From contig JAFVFM010000152.1 of the NCBI GenBank assembly GCA_017475415.1, positions 1-6,252 of the forward strand: a stretch of DNA of 6,252 nt, written 5' to 3'. Shown piece by piece: positions 1 through 5,529 of this stretch. Both the position numbers and the translations under genes were made by a program. Below the pieces are notes generated by a model. The model was not told where the DNA came from. It ran no database searches and saw only the letters and a list, made by a program, of their open reading frames with translations. The stretch comes from Solobacterium sp. (GTDB taxonomy: Bacteria; Bacillota_I; Bacilli_A; Erysipelotrichales; Erysipelotrichaceae). The first letter of the stretch is position 1. Every line of letters begins with the position of its first letter.

Positions 1-57
1 ATACCTTACGGCATCTTCTTTGAATTCCTTTGTGAATGTTCTTCTTTGTCTTTTCAT
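1..57 (-). CDS. IS3-family transposase OrfA, N-terminal fragment
   Basis: This is the first 19 codons of a gene that leaves the window at its left edge. The peptide begins MKRQRRTFTKEFKEDAVRY, the typical opening of the helix-turn-helix OrfA protein of IS3-family elements (basic start, then F-T-x-E-F-K-x-x-A-V). OrfA binds the element ends and is normally fused to the DDE integrase OrfB by -1 frameshifting; neither the frameshift site nor OrfB can be seen here. The start is supported by AAAGGA at 68-63, five bases upstream of the ATG. The gene lies about 83 bp inside the presumed left terminus, as expected. The family call rests on a short but characteristic stretch, and the exact subgroup cannot be set. 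Confidence 0.72.
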   Translation of the reverse strand, partial: MKRQRRTFTKEFKEDAVRY

Positions 58-140
58 ACAAGTCCTTTCCTGGTTACTTCTATTGTAACCTACTGTGAAC
101 TTGTCTCTATTTCTGATGTCCGTTTTTTATGCGAGGTTCA
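1..140 (-). mobile_element. Left end of an IS3-family insertion sequence (partial)
   Basis: Read on the minus strand, the segment starts TGAACC at 140 and has GGACA about 20 bases in. This matches the usual terminal architecture of IS3-family elements (a TG tip with a GGACA-like block near base 20). About 83 bases in, a transposase OrfA start follows with a good ribosome site. A small inverted repeat (GGTTAC at 90-85, GTAACC at 77-72) lies in the leader. The other end, OrfB and the target-site duplication lie outside the window, so the boundary at 140 is inferred from motif layout and from the position of the adjacent permease stop codon. The element faces the same way as the transport operon upstream, so operon transcription would run into it. 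Confidence 0.6.
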
Positions 141-782
141 AAGTCTTTTTTCTAAATAATGAAAGAGGATTTCTAATAAGGCACTAAAGACAAGATAGAA
201 AGCACCAGTATAGAAAAGTGGCCAAATAATACCAGCTGTTTTAATATAGGCCTGCCCACTCCATATGATTTCATATACGGCAATAATACGGGCCAAGGAA
301 GTATCTTTTACTAAGGTAATTACCTCATTACTAATAGGAGGTAGAATTTGTTTAATTACTTGTAAAAGAATAATATGCCTAAAGATTTGCGACTTACTTA
401 AGCCTAATACTTCACCAGCCTCATATTGGCCTTTTGGTATAGACTGTATTCCACCGCGATAGATTTCCGCAAAGTAGAAAGTATAGTTAATCACAAAGGC
501 ACATAATGCGGCAATAAATCTACCTTGATCACCTGAGCCCCAAATATTATTTTTTAAAAAGATACCTGGCCCATAGTAAACAATAATTAATTGTAGTAAT
601 AAAGGTGTACCACGAATAATCCAAATAAAGGTTCTTGTAGGAATACGAATAAATTTATATTTACTCATGGCAAGAAAGGATGCCAATAACCCTAATGGCA
701 AAGAGAAGATGAGGGTTAAGGTAAATAAGATTAATGTAGTACTAAAGCCAGATAATAAAGATTTAGTTACTTCAATAAACAT
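138..782 (-). CDS. Polar amino-acid ABC transporter permease (HisM/GlnP type)
   Basis: This is the inner-membrane channel subunit of a type I amino-acid importer of the His/Glu/Gln/Arg permease family. The family block RGTPLLLQL is at residues 57-65, the EAA-loop region (GGIQSIPKGQYEAGEVLGLS) at 110-129 contacts the ATPase, and NEVITLVKDTSL follows at 152-163. About five hydrophobic segments are visible. The usual P-Q of the EAA loop reads L-Q here (residues 140-141). The ATG lies one base after the stop of the binding-protein gene and has no strong ribosome site of its own, so translational coupling is likely. The 214-residue product stops right after YLEKRL. The TGA stop coincides with the presumed tip of the IS, so the native C-terminus may have lost a few residues. 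No ATP-binding subunit gene follows in the window. Histidine is the suggested substrate, from the leader peptide. Confidence 0.93.
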   Translation of the reverse strand: MFIEVTKSLLSGFSTTLILFTLTLIFSLPLGLLASFLAMSKYKFIRIPTRTFIWIIRGTPLLLQLIIVYYGPGIFLKNNIWGSGDQGRFIAALCAFVINYTFYFAEIYRGGIQSIPKGQYEAGEVLGLSKSQIFRHIILLQVIKQILPPISNEVITLVKDTSLARIIAVYEIIWSGQAYIKTAGIIWPLFYTGAFYLVFSALLEILFHYLEKRL

Positions 783-783
783 A

Positions 784-1542
784 TTATTGAATTGCCTTAT
801 CTACACCATATTTTTTAGCGATTTCCATTAGACGTCCATCTTCTTTATAACGTGCTAATGCTTCATCAATATAGCTAGCTAGATTACTGCCTTTTCTACA
901 ACCAATAGCGTATTCTTCACTATTTAATTCTTCGGCAATCACTAAATCAGGATAGCTTGTTCCTTCCCCGATTGTTGCACCAGCCATAATTAAATCAATA
1001 ATCGCTGCTTCGCTTGTGCCAGCCTGTACTTCTAATAATGTATCGGCTTGTGTTTCTAAAGAGGTGAATTGGAAATTCTTTTCACTCGCTACTTCTTCAC
1101 CAGCTGAACCAGCTTCTACACTAAAGGCTAATTTACTTAAATCGCTTGTATCTGTACCTTTTTTTACAATGACTGTTTGCGCATTAGTACAATACGCTTT
1201 TGTACATTCCATAGCTTTCGCATTCGCTTCATTTAAAGTCATGCCATTCCATACGACATCTATACTTTTGTTTTCTAATTCTAATACTTTGTTATCCCAA
1301 TCAATGGATACAAATTCTACCTTTACCCCTAAGTCTTCTGCTACACATTTCGCTAGATCTGCATCAAAACCAATCCATTCGCCATTTTCTTCATAATCCA
1401 TTGGTTTAAATGGTGTTACTCCAACAATTAAGGTCCCTTTATTTTGTATGTAGGCTACGTCATCGCTATTGTTACTACTTGTATATGTACCACAGGCACA
1501 TAGAGTTAATGCTGCTAAAATAATGCTGAATAATCTTTTCAT
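784..1542 (-). CDS. Amino-acid ABC transporter substrate-binding lipoprotein
   Basis: This is a periplasmic-type solute-binding protein (SBP_bac_3 family), anchored to the outer face of the membrane as a lipoprotein. The signal peptide has a K-R start, a hydrophobic core and a lipobox LCAC, giving lipidation at Cys17. The family blocks are GTLIVGVTPFKPMDY (36-50), GFDADLAK (58-65), WNGMTLNEANAKAM (98-111) and EAAIIDLIMA (178-187), where Asp183 is the likely amino-group ligand. The arginine that in HisJ/GlnH-type proteins binds the ligand carboxylate aligns with Asn107, so this belongs to a variant subgroup whose ligand cannot be read from the protein. The start is supported by AAAGGAG at 1556-1550, seven bases upstream. 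The gene is the first structural gene after a histidine-type attenuator and is followed one base later by the permease. Length (252 aa) is normal. Confidence 0.93.
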   Translation of the reverse strand: MKRLFSIILAALTLCACGTYTSSNNSDDVAYIQNKGTLIVGVTPFKPMDYEENGEWIGFDADLAKCVAEDLGVKVEFVSIDWDNKVLELENKSIDVVWNGMTLNEANAKAMECTKAYCTNAQTVIVKKGTDTSDLSKLAFSVEAGSAGEEVASEKNFQFTSLETQADTLLEVQAGTSEAAIIDLIMAGATIGEGTSYPDLVIAEELNSEEYAIGCRKGSNLASYIDEALARYKEDGRLMEIAKKYGVDKAIQ

Positions 1543-1579
1543 ATTTTTTCTCCTTTATCTGAACAGTAAATGGATTGCG

Positions 1580-1615
1580 AAAAAGAAAAAGTCCGGAATC
1601 GTTCATCCGGACTTT
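1580..1615 (-). terminator. Attenuator terminator of the transport operon
   Basis: On the minus strand, AAAGTCCGGA (1615-1606) and TCCGGACTTT (1597-1588) form a 10-bp stem with an 8-base loop. A T-rich run follows (TTTTTCTTTTT, 1590-1580), which is a textbook intrinsic terminator. It lies between the leader ORF and the binding-protein gene, so it would stop transcription before the structural genes unless its 5' arm is captured by the upstream antiterminator. Confidence 0.92.
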
Positions 1616-1665
1616 GTATAATACAACGAATTGAGTACTAAAAAATTCGTACTACAGGAGTCCGG
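1607..1665 (-). promoter_or_regulatory. Antiterminator fold of the histidine attenuator
   Basis: CCGGACT (1665-1659, inside the leader ORF) pairs over 7 bp with AGTCCGG (1613-1607), the 5' arm of the terminator, so the two folds exclude each other. The same hairpin continues inward with TGTA/TACA (1656-1653 with 1618-1615) and ACGAATT/AATTCGT (1650-1644 with 1632-1626), about 18 bp in all with small internal loops. Its 5' arm starts 14 bases past the last His codon. A ribosome waiting on the His codons would therefore leave it free, while one moving to the stop codon at 1640 would melt the inner stem. The pairing is seen directly; the switching mechanism is inferred by analogy with enteric his attenuation. 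Confidence 0.85.
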
Positions 1666-1718
1666 CTTATACAAAGATAATGATGATGATGCTTTCTCAT
1701 TTCATAACTTTTACGCAT
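1638..1718 (-). CDS. Histidine-rich leader peptide (his-type attenuator)
   Basis: This is a 26-codon ORF with four consecutive CAT codons for histidine at residues 10-13 (1691-1680), preceded by MRKSYEMRK and followed by YLCISR. A good ribosome site, AGGAG, lies 8 bases before the ATG. The ORF starts about 20 bases after the presumed transcription start and ends in TAG inside the antiterminator hairpin. The likely role is regulatory: translation through the His codons senses charged tRNA-His and decides between the antiterminator and terminator folds, setting expression of the downstream binding protein and permease. The peptide itself probably has no function. A metal-binding role is conceivable but does not explain the overlapping RNA folds. 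Confidence 0.88.
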   Translation of the reverse strand: MRKSYEMRKHHHHYLCISRTPVVRIF

Positions 1719-1741
1719 ATCCTTTTCTCCTGTTCTTGTTA

Positions 1742-1772
1742 AATATAGTAGTACGATATTTTTATCTGTCAA
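1742..1772 (-). promoter_or_regulatory. Promoter of the histidine leader and transport operon
   Basis: A perfect -35 box TTGACA lies at 1772-1767. The -10 candidates are TACTAT (1750-1745, spacer 16) and, overlapping it, TATATT (1747-1742, spacer 19). Transcription would start near 1736, about 18 bases ahead of the leader ATG. The -35 box begins only 7 bases beyond the stop codon of the upstream HD-GYP gene, and no terminator separates them, so some read-through into the leader is possible. Confidence 0.75.
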
Positions 1773-1779
1773 TCTTTTT

Positions 1780-3663
1780 TTATAATTCTTTTAGTAAAGC
1801 ATAGGTCTTGCGGTAATTTTCATCACGCTCATATTCTAATAAATCGCTAATTTCTTTATAGATTTCTTCTTCTTTGAGTAAATCTACAACATAAGGTGCG
1901 TAGCGTGTACCATAGCCTTCATTTAGTTCGAAGAGATAATAATCTAATGACTTTCCTTGTTTATAATTTCTGCCAATACTATCTGTAGAAGCGTCTAAAC
2001 AATCGGCTACTGTAAGTAAAGAAATAAATACTTTATTTGGATTAGTATCCATATCAAAACTCATTGGATAACCATTTAAATTATTAAACCATTTATGATG
2101 ACCCTTAGCTGCATCTGCGTAAATCTTAGTAGAAGGGAATTGTTCTAATAAATCTGCACCTACTTCAGGATGCGCTTTGATTAAATCGAACTCTGATGGT
2201 AATAATTTTCTACCATAGGTGATAATCGTTTCGATAATGAATAATTTCCCTGTATCATGCAAGAAGGCAGAATGTCTAGCAAATTCAATTAATTCTCTGC
2301 GCTTTTCATAAACTTCCTCTTCATTTTGTATGCCACATGTTCCAACAAAAAGATCGGGCCTTCTTTTGATTAAATGCTTAGTTAAACAAGCTACAAATTC
2401 CGCAACACTTAAGGTGTGCACAAATGTAGGTGGGTGTAAGGCAGCCATTAAACTCAAACACATTTCTTCTAAAGTTGGTGCACCATCTACTTCTACATAA
2501 TTTCTTAAAATATAGGCTAAGAAGGTTAACATAAAGGATAGAACACCTATCTTAGGCATATGGAAAATATAACCTATCATTTCATTATAGAAATTTCGTA
2601 ATACTTCTTTATCTTCTTCTTGCAAGTTTTCTTTATCTAAAACAAGTATATATTCATAAGGAACAGTGAAATTGGTATAGAGGATATAAGAAGAATAATT
2701 ATGCATTTGTCTTCTAGAAAATAATTCTCTTAATGCTTCTTTATATTCTTCTAAAGTAATTTCTTCTGCTAAGAAGCGATTACGGCATAAATATAAATCT
2801 TGTGTTTCCTGTGTACATTCCTCAATCATATAAGGAGTCGTTTTATTTAAGAATTCTATGAATTGATAGGTATAAGAAAGAATCTTTTTTAGTAATTCCT
2901 TATTGAAATGTATCTGATTACGATATTCTGTAAAGCAAGTGATATATTGAAGGGTACGGAAGACATGATAATCCCAATCATAATCAGGAGCTTCTTCGCG
3001 GTAGAAAGGGTCAGTAGCTAAAGATAAAGAACGTTCCATCATGGCCATATCTTTATGGGTTCTTTCTTCAAAATCAATATCCTCGCCCCATTCAAACATA
3101 GCGGATATATAACGGGAATTAATCAGTACAGATTCTTTACAATAGCGATCTAGCTTTTTGAATTTTTCTGGTTCTAGATAACTGATGATACGCTCTGCTG
3201 CTTCTAGACCTTTATCTCTATATTTAAAACAGATATCAAAACATGGATATAAGCGTAAGCTAGTCATCAACATGGCATAACTAGCCATAACGATATTATC
3301 TAGAGAAAGGATAATTAAGGCATCATCCTGCTTCTTTTCAGCATCTTCTAATAGCTTTTGTGATTGCATAAAATGCATAGGTAAATCAATATTTTCCATG
3401 CTTGTAGCATCTAATAGATGTTCAGAAAAGTCTCTTAATAATTGGATTTCTTCTTCATTAAGGGATGTTTTATGCATAAGCGGATAGAAATATTCATCCA
3501 ATATATTTTGATTTACTTTAGCTAATTCACCTATATGATTAAAAGAGCGAATGAGATTAATTCTATACTCTTCCGCTGATTCTGTATTGTCAATTTTGGG
3601 TGAGGATAACTCACGAATCCAAGTTGTTAATTCAATATAGTGATTAAGTTCTGTATTTATCAT
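1780..3663 (-). CDS. HD-GYP domain protein, probable cyclic-di-GMP phosphodiesterase
   Basis: The C-terminal third carries an HD-GYP metal-dependent hydrolase domain, which normally linearises or degrades cyclic-di-GMP. Visible ligands are His416 (VHTLSV), His469-Asp470 in HDTGK, His498 (AHPEVGADLL), His522-His523 (GHHKW), the signature GYP at 531-533, and Asp554 (TVADCLDAST). The usual HHE reads HHK here; the other metal-binding positions look intact. Residues 1 to about 400 are soluble, largely helical and acidic, with no transmembrane segment, receiver, PAS or GAF motif that I can identify; they probably sense a signal or bind a partner. The ATG at 3663 has only a weak ribosome site (AAGG, nine bases upstream). 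The gene is transcribed away from a diguanylate cyclase gene. Biochemical activity and substrate are inferred from the motifs. Confidence 0.88.
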   Translation of the reverse strand: MINTELNHYIELTTWIRELSSPKIDNTESAEEYRINLIRSFNHIGELAKVNQNILDEYFYPLMHKTSLNEEEIQLLRDFSEHLLDATSMENIDLPMHFMQSQKLLEDAEKKQDDALIILSLDNIVMASYAMLMTSLRLYPCFDICFKYRDKGLEAAERIISYLEPEKFKKLDRYCKESVLINSRYISAMFEWGEDIDFEERTHKDMAMMERSLSLATDPFYREEAPDYDWDYHVFRTLQYITCFTEYRNQIHFNKELLKKILSYTYQFIEFLNKTTPYMIEECTQETQDLYLCRNRFLAEEITLEEYKEALRELFSRRQMHNYSSYILYTNFTVPYEYILVLDKENLQEEDKEVLRNFYNEMIGYIFHMPKIGVLSFMLTFLAYILRNYVEVDGAPTLEEMCLSLMAALHPPTFVHTLSVAEFVACLTKHLIKRRPDLFVGTCGIQNEEEVYEKRRELIEFARHSAFLHDTGKLFIIETIITYGRKLLPSEFDLIKAHPEVGADLLEQFPSTKIYADAAKGHHKWFNNLNGYPMSFDMDTNPNKVFISLLTVADCLDASTDSIGRNYKQGKSLDYYLFELNEGYGTRYAPYVVDLLKEEEIYKEISDLLEYERDENYRKTYALLKEL

Positions 3664-3687
3664 TATGTCTAACCTTAAATCATAAAT

Positions 3688-3696
3688 ATTTTAGCA
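3688..3696 (-). promoter_or_regulatory. Probable extended -10 promoter of the HD-GYP gene
   Basis: TGC followed directly by TAAAAT (3693-3688) forms an extended -10 element on the minus strand, 25 bases before the ATG. No good -35 box is found at the usual distance. Transcription would start near 3682. Confidence 0.5.
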
Positions 3697-3814
3697 TAGT
3701 TTGTCTATCCTAATAGCGTCATTTCAAGGCCTTAATAGGTTAATTTTCTCATTCTTTTGGACAATAGAGATAAGAAATAATTTTAGGAAATGTATAGGTT
3801 ATCTTTTTTGTGCA

Positions 3815-3823
3815 TGGTATAAT
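3815..3823 (+). promoter_or_regulatory. Extended -10 promoter of the GGDEF gene
   Basis: TGG followed by a perfect TATAAT (3818-3823) gives an extended -10 box. The -35 region (around 3795-3800, TAGGTT) is poor, which is common for extended -10 promoters. Transcription would start near 3830, leaving a leader of about 22 bases that contains the ribosome site GGGGAAGGG (3841-3849). Confidence 0.7.
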
Positions 3824-3852
3824 AAACACACTAACTATTTGGGGAAGGGTGT

Positions 3853-4998
3853 ATGGAATTACAATATTTGATTGTATATTTTGAAATATTGCTAATGTGC
3901 TTTATCTTTTGCGGAGTAATGCTTTTTAATGTACGCCATGATATTGGTAGTGATTGGGAAGTGATTACCTTTAAAAGCCTTTTATATACTTTGATGATTG
4001 CGGTTGTTGTAGATGGGATAACACATGCACAATATCGAGGCTTTTTACATCTATCACCACTTCCGATAGCGATACTCTATGCCATATATATGTTTTTGAT
4101 GGGTGGCTTAATGGGCTTTTTATGGTTTGTCTTTGCGGAAATGCGATTAGGCACAACCTTATCCATGAAAAAATGGTATTTTGTCCTATCCTTAATTCCT
4201 GTATTAATTTCTGCTATTCTATGCTTTGGCTCAATTAAAACAGGTTGGTTATTCCAAATTGATGACCAAGCGCATTATTCAAGAGGTCCATATTGGATGC
4301 AACATAATTTCATTCCTTATATTTATTTCGCTTTTACTACATTACATGCATTTATATTAGCGAAAAAACAAGTGAATCCAATAAAAAGAAGGCAATTTTA
4401 TATCTTATCTGCTTTTATTATCAGCCCATTCTTTGGCGCTTTATTACAACTGTTTATTGGCAGTCATCCTTTTGTGGCTCCAGCAAGTACGATTGCTGTA
4501 TTCTTTATCTTTATTTCTTTGCAAGGCAATATGATTAATCATGACTCATTAACAGGCTTAAATAACCGCCTTCGATGTAACCAATATTTGGATTCTTTAA
4601 TTAATTCTTGTGAGAAAGGAAATGGTTTTTATACCTTTATTATGGATATCAATAAATTCAAACAAGTGAATGACACCTATGGCCATATAGAAGGGGATAA
4701 GGCATTACGTTTAGCAGCCAATGTATTGCGCGATGTTACCGATGAATATAAGGGTGAGGCAGGGCGCTTTGGAGGGGATGAATTCGTTGCCTTCATTAAA
4801 GAAAAATATTTAGAAAAACCAGAGGATTTTTCTAAAGTAATCAATGAGCGTTTAAAAGAAGCTTGCCTTAAACAAAATATACCTTACATATTAAGTTTCA
4901 GTGTTGGCTATTACTATAATGATGATAATAAGCCTCAACGACAAGAATTATTAGATAAAGCAGATCAAATGCTTTATGAAGAAAAAGCTGCACGATAA
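3853..4998 (+). CDS. Membrane-bound GGDEF diguanylate cyclase
   Basis: The enzyme is predicted to make cyclic-di-GMP from two GTP. Residues 1-225 hold about six or seven hydrophobic membrane segments (roughly 5-26, 41-57, 70-97, 108-126, 152-172, 182-202 and 207-225), a probable sensor region. The catalytic domain follows: HDSLTGLNNR (230-239), MDINKFKQVND with metal ligand Asp265 (264-274), YGHIEGD (276-282), the intact active-site loop RFGGDEF (305-311), and the C-terminal SVGYY and ADQMLYEEK blocks. The RxxD inhibitory site expected just before GGDEF is absent (E and G at the two key positions), so feedback inhibition by product at that site is unlikely. The start fits a purine-rich ribosome site just upstream. 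The gene is divergent from an HD-GYP phosphodiesterase, which suggests linked control of the same messenger. The signal sensed is unknown. Confidence 0.92.
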   Translation: MELQYLIVYFEILLMCFIFCGVMLFNVRHDIGSDWEVITFKSLLYTLMIAVVVDGITHAQYRGFLHLSPLPIAILYAIYMFLMGGLMGFLWFVFAEMRLGTTLSMKKWYFVLSLIPVLISAILCFGSIKTGWLFQIDDQAHYSRGPYWMQHNFIPYIYFAFTTLHAFILAKKQVNPIKRRQFYILSAFIISPFFGALLQLFIGSHPFVAPASTIAVFFIFISLQGNMINHDSLTGLNNRLRCNQYLDSLINSCEKGNGFYTFIMDINKFKQVNDTYGHIEGDKALRLAANVLRDVTDEYKGEAGRFGGDEFVAFIKEKYLEKPEDFSKVINERLKEACLKQNIPYILSFSVGYYYNDDNKPQRQELLDKADQMLYEEKAAR

Positions 4999-4999
4999 G

Positions 5000-5030
5000 A
5001 AAAGCTGGTCATTTCAATAAACCAGCTTTT
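5000..5030 (+). terminator. Terminator between GGDEF gene and convergent S-component gene
   Basis: AAAAGCTGGT (5000-5009) and ACCAGCTTTT (5021-5030) form a 10-bp stem with an 11-base loop, followed by TTT. It lies right after the TAA of the GGDEF gene. On the other strand the same stem overlaps the last codons and stop of the S-component gene (5009) and is followed by a shorter T run, so it may work in both directions, more weakly on the minus strand. Confidence 0.88.
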
Positions 5031-5529
5031 TTTAATGCGATAACAATCATTGGTACGATAAATAAATGGGCGAGTATTGCCGGTAAGGTGCCCAAGAAAT
5101 AAGCACTAATCCAAGTAGATAAACTATAATCTTGCGCATTTAGAATATAGGCAGTGATAATTCCACCCATGATTCGTCCTACCAACATGGCTACCAGTAA
5201 AGAGACTAATATTTTTATTTTGTCATCCTAATTGGCAAATAACGCATACCTAAACCACATACTAAACCATAGATTGCGAGTTCCCCCATCATAGCCAAAG
5301 GGCCACTTGGCGGTAATTGGTTAATTAAGTAGGATAATAAAGGCGTAAATAAACCAGTAATCAGTCCTTCTATTGGACCTATTGCGAGTCCTGCAATATA
5401 GACGGGAAAATGCATAGGAGAGAAGAGTTTTAGTATCGGTTGACCACCGAAGTTTTTTAATACAGAAACAATAAGTAACCCAATGGCAATCATTAAGCCA
5501 GTTAAGGTTATATTGCGAGTACTCTTCAT
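5009..5529 (-). pseudogene. ECF transporter S component, frameshifted
   Basis: This is the substrate-binding membrane subunit (S component) of an energy-coupling-factor vitamin importer. The first 104 residues (5529-5215) show the family pattern: LFSPMHFPVYIAGLAIGP, then GLITGLFTPLLSYL, PP and GELAIYGLVCGLGMRYL. The frame then stops at TAA just after RMTK. In the -1 frame the sequence continues without a break for 69 more residues down to TGA at 5009, including LLVAMLVGRIMGGI, WISAYFLGTLPAILAHL and ALKKAGLLK, the usual S-component C-terminal half. Adding one A to the run at 5218-5221 would give one 173-residue protein of normal length. Causes could be a real loss-of-function deletion, a sequencing error, slippage or recoding. 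The start overlaps the DUF362 stop by one base (TAATG), so the two are translationally coupled. No EcfA or EcfT genes are visible. The substrate is not predictable. Confidence 0.82.

Noticed and set aside
72..90. GGTTAC/GTAACC hairpin as a terminator of the transport operon
   Set aside because: The stem is only 6 bp, no T run follows, and it lies in the IS leader just before the OrfA ribosome site.
1016..1396. 126-codon plus-strand ORF inside the binding-protein gene
   Set aside because: It is antisense to a clearly conserved gene, with no ribosome site or protein features.
1638..1718. His-rich peptide as a metal-binding protein
   Set aside because: The His run is only four residues, and the ORF is woven into terminator and antiterminator folds, so a regulatory leader is the simpler reading.
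1543..1779. T-box or other large riboswitch ahead of the transport operon
   Set aside because: The promoter lies only about 20 bases before the leader ORF. There is no room for a T-box stem I and no T-box core sequence; the leader-peptide model explains the folds.
5205..5230. Programmed -1 ribosomal frameshift in the S-component gene
   Set aside because: There is no canonical X-XXY-YYZ heptamer and I saw no clear downstream stimulatory hairpin; a mutation or read error is more likely, though recoding is not excluded.
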